64,000 nucleotides of DNA from Prunella strophiata (Eukaryota; Chordata; Aves; Passeriformes; Prunellidae). Under the pieces are notes generated by a model that saw only the letters and a program-made list of their open reading frames with translations, was not told the DNA's origin and made no database searches. Positions 27,834-39,165 of this stretch are shown in pieces. The stretch's first letter is position 1, and each line of letters begins with the position of its first letter. The position numbers were made by a program, and so were the translations under genes. Location: positions 70,263,742 to 70,327,741 of the forward strand of contig JAZBQD010000018.1 of NCBI GenBank assembly GCA_036583965.1, written 5' to 3'.

Positions 27834-28212
27834 TGAAATGGAAATGCAATCTCTTTATTCCATCCTCAGGGATGGAATAAAGCAGTTCTTACTCAGCTCA
27901 AATCATCCAAAGGAAAAACTTGTCTTTCATGGCCTGATCCTGGTTCCTACCATGGCAGTGAGAAAGCTTCGGGTGATTTCAGTGGGAGAAGAAGAATCTC
28001 ACTGCCTGCAGGTGCCTGGAGGCAGCAATCCCAAAGGAGTCCCTGTGCCCAGGCTCCTTTGATCATGGCAAACACCCTGGCAGTGCCCAGGACCCCAGAG
28101 AGAAGGGCAGTGCTGCCAGCTTGGCTGCTGCTTCCTCACAGCCCTTGCAGCAGTGCCTGCACGGCCAAGAGCAGCTTCTGCTGGGGCTGGAGGCAGCTGT
28201 GCTTCTGTCCAG
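27834..28212. other. Unique sequence, no gene seen
   Basis: Lower-GC single-copy sequence at the start of contig 3. A perfect hairpin at 27853-27882 is listed separately. No exon recognised. Confidence 0.45.
27853..27882. promoter_or_regulatory. Perfect 13-bp hairpin with AATAAA on both strands
   Basis: CTTTATTCCATCC and GGATGGAATAAAG are exact reverse complements separated by TCAG. Each arm gives an AATAAA poly(A) signal, one per strand. Could be a shared 3' end for convergent transcripts or a chance palindrome. Confidence 0.5.
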
Positions 28213-28425
28213 GGAGGGGGCACAGCCTGGGCACAGCTGGCACAGCCTGGGCACAGCTGGCACAGCCTGAGCACAGCTGGCACAGCCTGGGCACAGCTGG
28301 CACAGCCTGGGCACAGCTGGCACAGCCTGGGCACAGCTGGCACAGCCTGGGCACAGCTGGCACACAGCCTGGGCACAGCTGGCACAGCCTGGGCACAGCT
28401 GGCACAGCCTGGGCACAGCTGGCCA
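28213..28425. repeat. 20-bp minisatellite
   Basis: About 10 units of CACAGCCTGGGCACAGCTGG, with one 2-base insertion. Confidence 0.95.
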
Positions 28426-28626
28426 GTCCCAGCCCCTGTCTCTGCAGGGAGGAAGGTGGTTTTGTGCTCAGGGAGACCCCACTGGCCTGGTTGTTTCAGA
28501 GACCCCTGAGTGCTCTGAAGTGTGGCTCTGGCAGGCAGCAGTGGGGCTGAGCTCGTTCTCTGCTGGGCTCTTGATTCAGTTCTCACCAGGGGCCTTTTTC
28601 ACCACGCTGCAGAGTCTGTCTCAGCA

Positions 28627-31600
28627 GGTGACAGTGTCCCTTTGTCCAGGTGACAGTGTCCCTTTCTCCATGTGACAGTGTCCCTCTCTCCAGGTGACAG
28701 TGTCCCTCTCTCCAGGTGACAGTGTCCCTCTCTCCAGGTGACAGTGTCCCTCTCTCCAGGTGACAGTGTCTCTCTCTCCATGTGACAGTGTCCCTCTCTC
28801 CATGTGACAGTGTCCCTCTCTCCATGTGACAGTGTCTCTCTCTCCATGTGACAGTGTCCCTCTCTCCAGGTGACAGTGTCCTCTCTCTCCATGTGACAGT
28901 GTCCCTCTCTCCAGGTGACAGTGTCCCTCTCTCCATGTGACAGTGTCCCTCTCTCCAGGTGACAGTGTCTCTCTCTCCATGTGACAATGTCTCTCTCTCC
29001 ATGTGACAGTGTCCCTCTCTCCAGGTGACAGTGTCCCTTTCTCCATGTGACAGTGTCCCTTTCTCCATGTGACAGTGTCCCTCTCTCCATGTGACAGTGT
29101 CCCTCTCTCCAGGTGACAGTGTCCCTCTCTCCATGTGACAGTGTCCCTTTGTCCAGGTGACAGTGTCCCTCTCTCCAGGTGACAGTGTCCCTTTGTCCAG
29201 GTGACAGTGTCCCTCTCTCCATGTGACAGTGTCCCTTTGTCCAGGTGACAGTGCCCCTCTCTCCATGTGACAGTGTCCCTTTGTCCAGGTGACAGTGTCC
29301 CTCTCTCCAGGTGACAGTGTCCCTTTGTCCAGGTGACAGTGTCCCTTTGTCCAGGTGACAGTGCCCCTCTCTCCAGGTGACAGTGTCCCTCTCTCCAGGT
29401 GACAGTGTCCCTTTGTCCAGGTGACAGTGCCCCTCTCTCCAGGTGACAGTGTCTCTCTCTCCATGTGACAGTGTCCCTTTGTCCAGGTGACAGTGTCCCT
29501 TTGTCCAGGTGACAGTGCCCCTCTCTCCATGTGACAGTGTCCCTCTCTCCAGGTGACAGTGTCCCTTTGTCCAGGTGACAGTGTCCCTTTGTCCAGGTGA
29601 CAGTGCCCCTCTCTCCATGTGACAGTGTCCCTTTGTCCAGGTGACAGTGTCCCTTTGTCCAGGTGACAGTGCCCCTCTCTCCAGGTGACAGTGTCCCTCT
29701 CTCCATGTGACAGTGTCCCTTTGTCCAGGTGACAGTGCCCCTCTCTCCATGTGACAGTGTCCCTTTGTCCAGGTGACAGTGCCCCTCTCTCCAGGTGACA
29801 GTGTCCCTCTCTCCAGGTGACAGTGTCCCTCTCTCCAGGTGACAGTGTCCCTTTCTCCAGGTGACAGTGTCCCTCTCTCCATGTGACAGTGTCCCTCTCT
29901 CCATGTGACAGTGCCCCTCTCTCCATGTGACAGTGTCCCTCTCTCCAGGTGACAGTGTCCCTCTCTCCAGGTGACAGTGTCCCTTTGTCCAGGTGACAGT
30001 GTCCCTCTCTCCATGTGACAATGTCTCTCTCTCCATGTGACAGTGCCCCTCTCTCCAGGTGACAGTGTCCCTCTCTCCATGTGACAATGTCCCTTTGTCC
30101 AGGTGACAGTGCCCCTCTCTCCATGTGACAGTGTCCCTCTCTCCAGGTGACAGTGTCCCTTTGTCCAGGTGACAGTGCCCCTCTCTCCATGTGACAGTGT
30201 CCCTCTCTCCATGTGACAGTGCCCCTCTCTCCATGTGACAGTGCCCCTCTCTCCAGGTGACAGTGTCCCTTTGTCCAGGTGACAGTGCCCCTCTCTCCAT
30301 GTGACAGTGTCTCTCTCTCCAGGTGACAGTGTCCCTCTCTCCATGTGACAGTGTCCCTCTCTCCAGGTGACAGTGTCTCTCTCTCCATGTGACAGTGTCC
30401 CTTTGTCCAGGTGACAGTGTCTCTCTCTCCATGTGACAGTGTCCCTTTGTCCAGGTGACAGTGTCCCTTTGTCCAGGTGACAGTGCCCCTCTCTCCATGT
30501 GACAATGTCTCTCTCTCCATGTGACAATGTCCCTCTCTCCAGGTGACAGTGCCCCTCTCTCCATGTGACAGTGTCCCTCTCTCCAGGTGACAGTGTCCCT
30601 CTCTCCAGGTGACAGTGTCCCTCTCTCCAGGTGACAGTGTCCCTCTCTCCATGTGACAGTGCCCCTCTCTCCATGTGACAGTGTCCCTCTCTCCAGGTGA
30701 CAGTGTCCCTTTGTCCAGGTGACAGTGTCCCTTTGTCCAGGTGACAGTGCCCCTCTCTCCATGTGACAGTGTCCCTCTCTCCAGGTGACAGTGTCCCTCT
30801 CTCCATGTGACAGTGCCCCTCTCTCCATGTGACAGTGCCCCTCTCTCCATGTGACAGTGCCCCTCTCTCCATGTGACAGTGCCCCTCTCTCCATGTGACA
30901 GTGCCCCTCTCTCCATGTGACAGTGTCCCTTTCTCCATGTGACAGTGCCCCTCTCTCCATGTGACAGTGTCCCTCTCTCCAGGTGACAGTGTCCCTCTCT
31001 CCAGGTGACAGTGTCCCTCTCTCCATGTGACAGTGTCTCTCTCTCCATGTGACAGTGTCCCTTTGTCCATGTGACAGTGTCCCTCTCTCCAGGTGACAGT
31101 GTCCCTTTGTCCAGGTGACAGTGCCCCTCTCTCCATGTGACAATGTCTCTCTCTCCATGTGACAATGTCTCTCTCTCCATGTGACAATGTCTCTCTCTCC
31201 ATGTGACAATGTCTCTCTCTCCATGTGACAGTGTCCCTTTGTCCAGGTGACAGTGTCCCTTTGTCCAGGTGACAGTGTCCCTCTCTCCAGGTGACAGTGT
31301 CCCTCTCTCCATGTGACAATGTCTCTCTCTCCATGTGACAGTGCCCCTCTCTCCATGTGACAGTGTCCCTCTCTCCATGTGACAGTGTCCCTCTCTCCAG
31401 GTGACAGTGTCCCTCTCTCCAGGTGACAGTGTCCCTCTCTCCATGTGACAGTGTCCCTTTGTCCAGGTGACAGTGTCTCTCTCTCCATGTGACAGTGTCC
31501 CTTTGTCCAGGTGACAGTGTCCCTTTGTCCAGGTGACAGTGTCCCTCTCTCCAGGTGACAGTGTCCCTCTCTCCAGGTGACAGTGTCCCTCTCTCCAGGT

Positions 31601-31840
31601 GACAGTGTCCCTCTCTCCAGGTGACAGTGTCCCTTTGTCCAGGTGACAGTGTCCCTCTCTCCATGTGACAGTGTCCCTCTCTCCATGTGACAATGTCTCT
31701 CTCCATGTGACAGTGTCCCTCTCTCCATGTGACAGTGTCCCTCTCTCCAGGTGACAGTGTCCCTCTCAGCAGGTGACAGTGTCCCTTTGTCCAGGTGACA
31801 GTGTCCCTCTCTCCATGTGACAATGTCTCTTCTGCAAGGA
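28627..31840. repeat. 22-bp minisatellite, ~146 units
   Basis: Unit GTGACAGTGTCCCTCTCTCC plus AG. Four positions vary between units: CAGG or CATG; CTCTCT, TTTGT or TTTCT; GTGTCC or GTGCCC; ACAG or ACAAT. All three minus-strand frames stay open for over 1000 codons because 22 is not a multiple of 3 and the unit has no stop in any frame. Confidence 0.98.
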
Positions 31841-31924
31841 AAGCCAGCTCCCAGCTCACCTTTCCTGCTGGGCTGAGGAGGGGCTGTGAAGAACCTGCTC
31901 CAGCTCGTGCTGGGTCTGCAGGAA

Positions 31925-32222
31925 TGCTGATCCCAGGCGCTGGATCTGCAGATCCCAGGAATGCTGGTCCTCAGGGATGCTGATCCCAGGGATGCTGACC
32001 CCAGGCCATTTGCAGATCCCAGGGATGCTGATCCCAGGCCCTGGATCTGCAGATCCCAGGGATGCTGGTCCCAGGTGCTGGATCTGCAGATCCCAGGAAT
32101 GCTGGTCCCCAGGGATGCTGACCCCAGGGATGCTGACCCCAGGGATGCTGACCCCAGGGATGCTGGTCCCAGGCCATCTGCAGATCCCAGGGATGCTGAC
32201 CCCAGGCCACCTGCAGGCAGCA
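31925..32222. repeat. ~15/30-bp minisatellite
   Basis: Units of GATCCCAGGGATGCTG with CTGGATCTGCA or CAGGCCATCTGCA extensions. Confidence 0.9.
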
Positions 32223-33205
32223 GCAGAGCTCTGATGTCTCAGCACCCCTTCCCAAACTGGCCTGGCTGGGAGCACAGCTGGAGGGGGAACAGGGACCTTC
32301 TGTCCTGCTGCACCCACCCAGGGAGGCCAGGAGGGACATCTGTGTCCCTTGTGTGTCCTTCTGTGCCCCCTGAGAGTGCTCCAAGGCCAGGACACTCCAG
32401 CCCTGGGAGCTCCATGAGCTCATGGAGCACAAGAGGAGCACTGAACCCAGCAGGGGCAGTGGGTACAGAGCACCCCTTGCTGCTCCTCGGGCTGGGCCAT
32501 GGAGTCAGGCACCTGCTGTGCCTCTCCACTGATGGAGTGCCAGCTCCAGCCCCACAGAAATGCCACCCCAGGGCCCACCAGGCCTGGGATGGAGGGCACT
32601 GGCTCCCTTCCTGAAGTGCACAGTGCCCAGGGACCTCTCCAAGCCAGCCTGAGCAGCTCTTGGCCTTTAGCAGGGCAGAAGATGGGGAGACAACCCAGCT
32701 GGGAGAAGGATTTATGGGCAGACAATGAGGATTTTTCATGGTGTGACATTTCATTGTGCACTGATGTGTTGTCACGAGTCCCATGAGTCACCACGAAGGC
32801 TGATCTCGACTTCCCAACCCTCAGCTCCTCTTTTGTCTACTGGGTTTGCCCCTACGAGGGATTTAGCACTAATGGAATTAAAGTCTTTTGCTGCTGAATG
32901 AATTCCTGTGGCTGGCTCGTGCCAGAACACGAGGCCTGCAGGAGAGAGGGCAAACAGAAGCACCCCAGGGGCTGTGAGAAGGGTCAGGAATCAGAGGCAG
33001 CTTTTTCCATGGTGGCAGGCTCTGTGTTTGCCCTGTTGGAGTTAAATTTGTGAACTCCAGGAGACTCTGAGCATCAAGTGCAGCCCCCAGCCCAGGGCAG
33101 GTCTGTGCTGAGGATCCCTTTCCTGTAAATGAAACATTTAAAAGTGTCTTCAGCATGGAAAGCACCGGATGGACAAGTTACAAATTCAGGGGTCACTTTG
33201 TGGCT
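32223..33205. other. Unique sequence, no gene seen
   Basis: Mixed-composition single-copy DNA. Short open frames on both strands have no recognisable domain or splice context. Confidence 0.4.
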
Positions 33206-33375
33206 TTTGCCCAGCTTTGCTGTGGCTGCCCCTGGATCCCTGGCAGTGCCCAGGGCCAGGCTGGGCACTGGGGCTGGAGCACCTGGCACAGTGGGAGGGT
33301 CCCTGCCCATGGTCATCTCTGAGGTCCCTCCCAACCCAAACCCCCTGGGATTTTGTGACTGTGTTTGCCCTCTGC
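33206..33375 (+). mobile_element. CR1 LINE 3' end
   Basis: GCTTTGCTGTGGCTGCCCCT, CAGGGCCAGGCTGGGCACTG and CCTCCCAACCCAAACCCCC in sense order. Confidence 0.85.
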
Positions 33376-34270
33376 CTGCTTTGGCACAGGATCTGAGCTC
33401 AGGGAAGCAGCTTGGCTGATTGTGGTCCCAGGGAAGGAAGCCCAGGGTGTTACAGATTCACTCCTGGGTTCGATACACAGTGGGGGAATAAACTGAGTTT
33501 TTTCCATCACACTCTTCAGTGCTGCATGTCCCAAACTTTTGGCTACCAAGCATTCATTTCTGGTGGAAAAGTGCAAAGTTCCCAGAGAGGATGGTCCTTC
33601 TCCAGGCTCAGGCTGGAAACAAGGTGATAACCCTGGGCACCCTGAAGGACCCTGCAGGGGCTGGAGCAAGGGAGGAAAGTTCCTTTCCTGCAGCTCTAGC
33701 ATCCAGTGTGAGTCCCCCCATTCTGAGCTGCTTGGCACCAGTGCTTCTCCATCAAGCACCAAATGGTGCAGGCTCCCTTTTCCTGAGGATTTCAGCTGCC
33801 CAGGAGGGCTCTGGGCCCAGCTGGGGCAGATTATCCACCCGTGGAAGGAGGTTCAGACACTGAGCAATCAGGCAACTGCTTTGTGGGAAAGCCTGTGCCA
33901 AAGATGTCAGGGCTGACATTGTGTTTATCCTAATCCATCACAGCTCCAGAGCTGTGGTCCAGCAGCCAGCAGGACCCAGGCCTTCAGAGAGCACCCAGGG
34001 GCTGCTGGGGTTTTATACAGATGTTTTATAACTGGTGTGCATTGACCTGCAACTCGAAAAACAAAAAAAGGCAAGCAGATTAACAGCTCTGTTTTAAACA
34101 GGAGCTCTGTTTGTAACAGGCCCCGGGGGGTAATACACAATTATGCACAGAAATGCTGCTTACAGCCAGCAGAAAATGACTACAGATGCATGAAGAGTGA
34201 GATTAATTCAGCACTAAACAATTTCCCACTAACACGTGTAGTGCTGTCTTCAGGATCCTCGAGGAGCAGG
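33376..34270. other. Unique sequence; AT-richer island at 34000-34260
   Basis: No gene. From about 34000 the sequence is AT-rich with GATTAACAGC, GTAATACACAATTATGC and GAGATTAATTCAGC, which resembles conserved noncoding DNA rather than the GC-rich background. Confidence 0.3.
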
Positions 34271-34590
34271 CTGTGACCTGGAGCTGGGAGCCAGCTGGGA
34301 GGGCATGGGAGCTGTGTGTGCCCTGCCCAGGGTGGCACAGAGCCTGCCCAGGGTCAGGAGCAGCCGGGGGAGCTGTGACCTGGAGCTGGGAGGCCATGGG
34401 AGCTGTGTGTGCCCTGCCCAGGGTGGCACAGAGCCTGCCCAGGGTCAGGAGCAGCCGGGGGAGCTGTGACCTGGAGCTGGGAGCCAGCTGGGAGGCCATG
34501 GGAGCTGTGTGTGCCCTGCCCAGGGTGGCACAGAGCCTGCCCAGGGTCAGGAGCAGCCTGGGGAGCTGTGGCAGCAGGGCTGGGCCCTGC
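34271..34590. repeat. ~91-102-bp tandem repeat, 3 copies
   Basis: CTGTGACCTGGAGCTGGGAG begins copies at 34271, 34373 and 34464; length differs by the presence of CCAGCTGGGAG. Confidence 0.92.
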
Positions 34591-34779
34591 CCTGTGTGCT
34601 TTGGGCAGTGCTGGGGGCACTGACAGCTGAGAGGGGTCAGGCAGGGTGGGCTGGCATGTCAGGACACAATTCCAGGTGTTTCCAGCTCACAGCCTGGGGC
34701 TCAGCCCCTGGAGCCCCACTCCCACCACCCCACCTCTGCACTGTGCTGCTGCTGCCACCCTGGGGAAGGGTTTAATCAG

Positions 34780-35340
34780 AGAATCAGAGAATCACACAAT
34801 GGCATTGTGATGGATGAGTGATGCCATGCCTGACCCTCACAAGGAAAAGGCAAATATTGTATATGTATAAGATATATGTATAACATATTGTATATGTTAG
34901 GAGAAGTTTTGTAGATTTAGAGTTACATTTTACCCCCCTTGCATTGTTATCAGGGGGTACCCTGGGTTTGGGACATTTGGGAGGGTCACTCATTACCATG
35001 GCAGCAGCTGACCTCCAATCAAAATTTAAGGAAGTGATCTCCACCCCTGGACAGGGAAGAAGGAGTGGATGGACAGAACTTTGGGAGGGGCTGAAGGGTT
35101 AAAAGGCAAAACCTCCCCTGTGTGATGAGCACACGGTGGAAAAAATGCTCTGCTCCTGGTGCTGTAACATTTTCTCTATTCACTCTTCTGTTGTATTTTT
35201 GACCAGGTTTTAATAAACCTTGTAAATTTTTGGAAGTGAGTGTCATTTCTCACAGTGTGGACTGGAAGGGACTTAAACTCATCCACTTTCAATCCCCCTG
35301 CCATGGGACACCTTCCACAAGGCCAGGCTGCTCAAGAGCC
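34780..35340 (-). mobile_element. CR1 LINE 3' end, split by an insertion
   Basis: AGAATCAGAGAATCACACAA at the left and GACTGGAAGGGACTTAAACT, CCATGGGACACCTTCCACAA at the right are consecutive parts of one antisense CR1. About 450 bp lie between them. Confidence 0.7.
34806..35254 (+). mobile_element. Probable solo LTR inserted in CR1
   Basis: Starts TGTGATGG and ends TTCTCACA (TG...CA). Inside are a TTAAAAGG box near 35099 and AATAAA at 35212-35217, about 40 bp before the end, as in an LTR. No clear target-site duplication and no coding part, so an ERV solo LTR is the likely but unproven identity. Confidence 0.45.
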
Positions 35341-35619
35341 CAAGAAAAACAAAACAAGAAGAATGAGGAAGAGGAGGAGCAGGAGGAAACTCATAGTTGA
35401 TCTGTCCCTCTTCTCCCTGGCTTTCACCCATTCCTGTCCTTTCCAGGTGCTTTTCCTCTCCAAAGTGGAGCCTTCTCACCCCCAGGGGAAGGTTCAGCTC
35501 CCTCTGTGCTCTGTGCCCTGTGCTGCATTCAGAGGGAGCTGGAGCAGACAGGCCAAGAGGGCTCCAGCAGCACCACCCTGCCCTGGAGAGGCCCCAGAGC
35601 CAGTGCCAGCTCTGTGTGC
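35341..35619. other. Unique sequence before the 54-bp array
   Basis: An A-rich stretch at 35341-35390 (possibly the end of a retroposed sequence) and then GC-rich unique DNA. No gene. Confidence 0.35.
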
Positions 35620-36305
35620 AGGTGTGCTGGCACTGCTGGGATGGGGGAGACTCCTCAGAGCCAGTGCCAGCTCTGTGTGCTGGGCACTGCTGGGATGGGG
35701 GAGACACCTCAGAGCCAGTGCCAGCTCTGCGTGCTGGGCACTGCTGGGATGGGGGAGGCTCCTCAGAGCCAGTGCCAGCTCTGTGTGCTGGGCACTGCTG
35801 GGATGGGGGAGACTCCTCAGAGCCAGTGCCAGCTCTGCGTGCTGGGCACTGCTGGGATGGGGGAGACTCCTCAGAGCCAGTGCCAGCTCTGTGTGCTGGG
35901 CACTGCTGGGATGGGGGAGACACCTCAGAGCCAGTGCCAGCTCTGTGTGCTGGGCACTGCTGGGATGGGGGAGACTCCTCAGAGCCAGTGCCAGCTCTGC
36001 GTGCTGGGCACTGCTGGGATGGGGGAGACTCCTCAGAGCCAGTGCCAGCTCTGTGTGCTGGGCACTGCTGGGATGGGGGAGACACCTCAGAGCCAGTGCC
36101 AGCTCTGTGTGCTGGGCACTGCTGGGATGGGGGAGACTCCTCAGAGCCAGTGCCAGCTCTGTGTGCAGGGCACTGCTGGGATGGGGGAGACTCCTCAGAG
36201 CCAGTGCCAGCTCTGTGTGCTGGGCACTGCTGGGATGGGGGAGACACCTCAGAGCCAGTGCCAGCTCTGTGGGCAGGGCACTGCTGGGATGGGGGAGGCT
36301 CCTCA
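35620..36305. repeat. 54-bp minisatellite, ~12.5 units
   Basis: Unit CTCCTCAGAGCCAGTGCCAG, CTCTGTGTGCTGGGCACTGC, TGGGATGGGGGAGA. Starts at 35651 and 35705 give the period. Since 54 is a multiple of 3, several frames give an exact 18-residue peptide repeat (e.g. EPVPALCAGHCWDGGD). Confidence 0.97.
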
Positions 36306-36464
36306 GCCCCCTGAGCCCACTGGGCTCACCCAGGGACACGAGCCCATCCTCTGCTGAGCCAGCCTGGCAGAGCCCCCAGCTCTCCTGGTGCTGCTGGAGG
36401 TGTCAGCTCTGCTCATTCTGCAGCACTTACAAACACAGGCACGCCTGGCACCTCGCCTGGGGTG

Positions 36465-38118
36465 TAAACGGGGTGTACATGGGGTGTACATGGGGTGTAC
36501 ATGGGGTGTCAATGGGGTGTCAATGGGTGTCAGTGGGGTGTACATGGGGTGTACATGGGGTGTCAATGGGGTGTAAATGGGGGTGTCAGTGGGGTGTACA
36601 TGGGGTGTCAATGGGGTGTCAGTGGGGTGTCAGTGGGGTGTCAGTGGGGTGTACATGGGGTGTAAATGGGGTGTAAATGGGGTGTCAGTGGGGTGTACAT
36701 GGGGTGTCATGGGGTGTCAGTGGGGTGTCAGTGGGGTGTACATGGGGTGTACATGGGGTGTCAATGGGGTGTCAATGGGGTGTACATGGGGTGTACATGG
36801 GGTGTACATGGGGTGTACATGGGGTGTCAATGGGGTGTAAATGGGGTGTACATGGGGTGTCAATGGGGTGTCAATGGGGTGTCAATGGGGTGTCAATGGG
36901 GTGTACATGGGGTGTACATGGGGTGTACATGGGGTGTACATGGGGTGTACATGGGGTGTCAATGGGGTGTCAGTGGGGTGTCAATGGGGTGTCAGTGGGG
37001 TGTACATGGGGTGTACATGGGGTGTACATGGGGTGTCAATGGGGTGTCAATGGGGTGTCAGTGGGGTGTAAATGGGGTGTACATGGGGTGTACATGGGGT
37101 GTCATGGGGTGTCAGTGGGGTGTACATGGGGTGTAAATGGGGTGTAAATGGGGTGTACATGGGGTGTACATGGGGTGTCAATGGGGTGTAAATGGGGTGT
37201 CAGTGGGGTGTAAATGGGGTGTCAGTGGGGTGTACATGGGGTGTCAGTGGGGTGTAAATGGGGTGTACATGGGGTGTCAATGGGGTGTAAATGGGGTGTA
37301 CATGGGGTGTCAATGGGGTGTCAATGGGGTGTCAATGGGGTGTCAGTGGGGTGTACATGGGGTGTACATGGGGTGTACATGGGGTGTACATGGGGTGTAC
37401 ATGGGGTGTACATGGGGTGTACATGGGGTGTACATGGGGTGTACATGGGGTGTACATGGGGTGTACATGGGGTGTCAATGGGGTGTCAATGGGGTGTCAG
37501 TGGGGTGTAAATGGGGTGTACATGGGGTGTAAATGGGGTGTCAGTGGGGTGTACATGGGGTGTACATGGGGTGTACATGGGGTGTCAATGGGGTGTCATG
37601 GGGTGTCAGTGGGGTGTCAATGGGGTGTCAGTGGGGTGTACATGGGGTGTCAGTGGGGTGTACATGGGGTGTCAATGGGGTGTCAGTGGGGTGTAAATGG
37701 GGTGTACATGGGGTGTCAATGGGGTGTCATGGGGTGTCAGTGGGGTGTAAATGGGGGTGTCAGTGGGGTGTCAATGGGGTGTCATGGGGTGTACATGGGG
37801 TGTCATGGGGTGTACATGGGGTGTACATGGGGTGTCAATGGGGTGTCAGTGGGGTGTCAATGGGGTGTACATGGGGTGTACATGGGGTGTCAATGGGGTG
37901 TACATGGGGTGTACATGGGGTGTACATGGGGTGTACATGGGGTGTACATGGGGTGTCAATGGGGTGTCAGTGGGGTGTACATGGGGTGTACATGGGGTGT
38001 CAGTGGGGTGTAAATGGGGTGTACATGGGGTGTCAATGGGGTGTCAATGGGGTGTACATGGGGTGTCAATAGGGTGTACATGGGGTGTCAATGGGGTGTC
38101 AATGGGGTGTCAGTGGGG
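36465..38118. repeat. 11-bp minisatellite, ~150 units
   Basis: Unit GGGGTGT followed by ACAT, CAAT, CAGT, AAAT or (shorter) CAT. The 3-4 base tail is the only variable part, so the array is a string of about five unit types. Plus frames are open throughout and not a gene. Confidence 0.98.
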
Positions 38119-38535
38119 AGAAGGGGACAGGACCTGCAAGACTGGGCTTGCAATGGACTGGAGCCACCCCAGGTTGGTGGCACCAGGAGCAGCAGCTTGT
38201 CAGGGGTGTCCTTGGAGCACAGCAAAGCCCCCCAGCCCCTCAGAGCCTTCCTGGGGTCTCCCCAGGTGCAGCTGCTGCCTGGCACCAGCTGCAGGAGCCT
38301 GGGGCTGCAGCTGGGCTGGAGGAGCCTTCGGTGTGGCTGCTCCTGCATGAATTCAGAATTCATCCCAGTCCTTCCCCCACTCCAATCCCCGGCCCCAAAA
38401 AAGGGAAGCACTCAGGAGGGCACTGCAAAAATCCCAGCTGCCCCAGAAACACCCCCAGGGACAGGGAAGGTGCCTTGGTGTGCCAGGAGGGCTGTGCAGC
38501 TCCCCTGGCTCTGTCACAGCCAGACCCGAGCGCCG
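38119..38535. other. Unique GC-rich sequence, no gene seen
   Basis: Single-copy sequence after the 11-bp array. No domain, exon or repeat recognised. Confidence 0.4.
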
Positions 38536-39165
38536 AGCCCCTGCCTGGAGCAGCAGGGATTTATGAACAAGATGATAAAGAAAGGAAAAAGAGTCCTGTC
38601 GAGGCTCTCTGTGTGTGTTGTAAATTGTCCATATATCAAAGCTATTGCCTGCATTCAGCATTTAATGCTATCAGTAAAAATATAATGTGAGAGGCCGAAA
38701 AAGAAGTTGCTCACAGGGAAGGATGAATATTCGGTGTGAAATATTAGCCTGTAAAGGAGGCATTTCTCTTTTTGGCTGGAGTGCTGGTATTTCTTCCTAT
38801 TTAATTTACATAAATCAATGATGAAAAAAAAAAAAGTAATAACAGGACTCAGATTCTGTAGCTGCAGGGAACCTGGGGAACCTGGAGAAGGAGTTTGGGG
38901 ATTATAGACACGCTCCAAAGAAAGCAGCATGGAGCAGCTGATTTCTCTAAACTTTTCTAGTTTGCTTTGCTCAGAGAAGTTAGCTCCTGTTTTCTACATC
39001 CCAGGGGTGAGATCATGCCAGGAAAAACTAATAAAATTGTCATTGCAAACTCTGTGTTTGTTGGTTCATTGCTTTGATTTTCCACAAAATTTTGTCTTTT
39101 AAAATGGTGACTCAACCGTTTCTGGCTAGTAAAAAAAAAAAAAAAAAAAAAAAAAAATAGAAGAT
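38536..39165. other. AT-rich unique island, CNE candidate
   Basis: ATTTATGAACAAGATGATAA, TAATGCTATCAGTAAAAATA, CTATTTAATTTACATAAATC and a 30-bp-class poly(A) at about 39131-39158. Composition and absence of CR1 similarity suggest conserved noncoding DNA or an old unrecognised repeat. Confidence 0.3.

Noticed and set aside
28583..31859. Three overlapping minus-strand frames of over 1000 codons, as a giant repeat protein
   Set aside because: A 22-bp unit without stops opens all frames equally; there is no promoter, splice or codon-use signal favouring one frame.
28213..38118. CRISPR-like arrays
   Set aside because: Units are head-to-tail with no unique spacers, and the genome is a vertebrate one; they are minisatellites.
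36465..38118. Interstitial telomere repeat
   Set aside because: The unit is GGGGTGTACAT-like, not TTAGGG; no TTAGGG runs are seen in the window.
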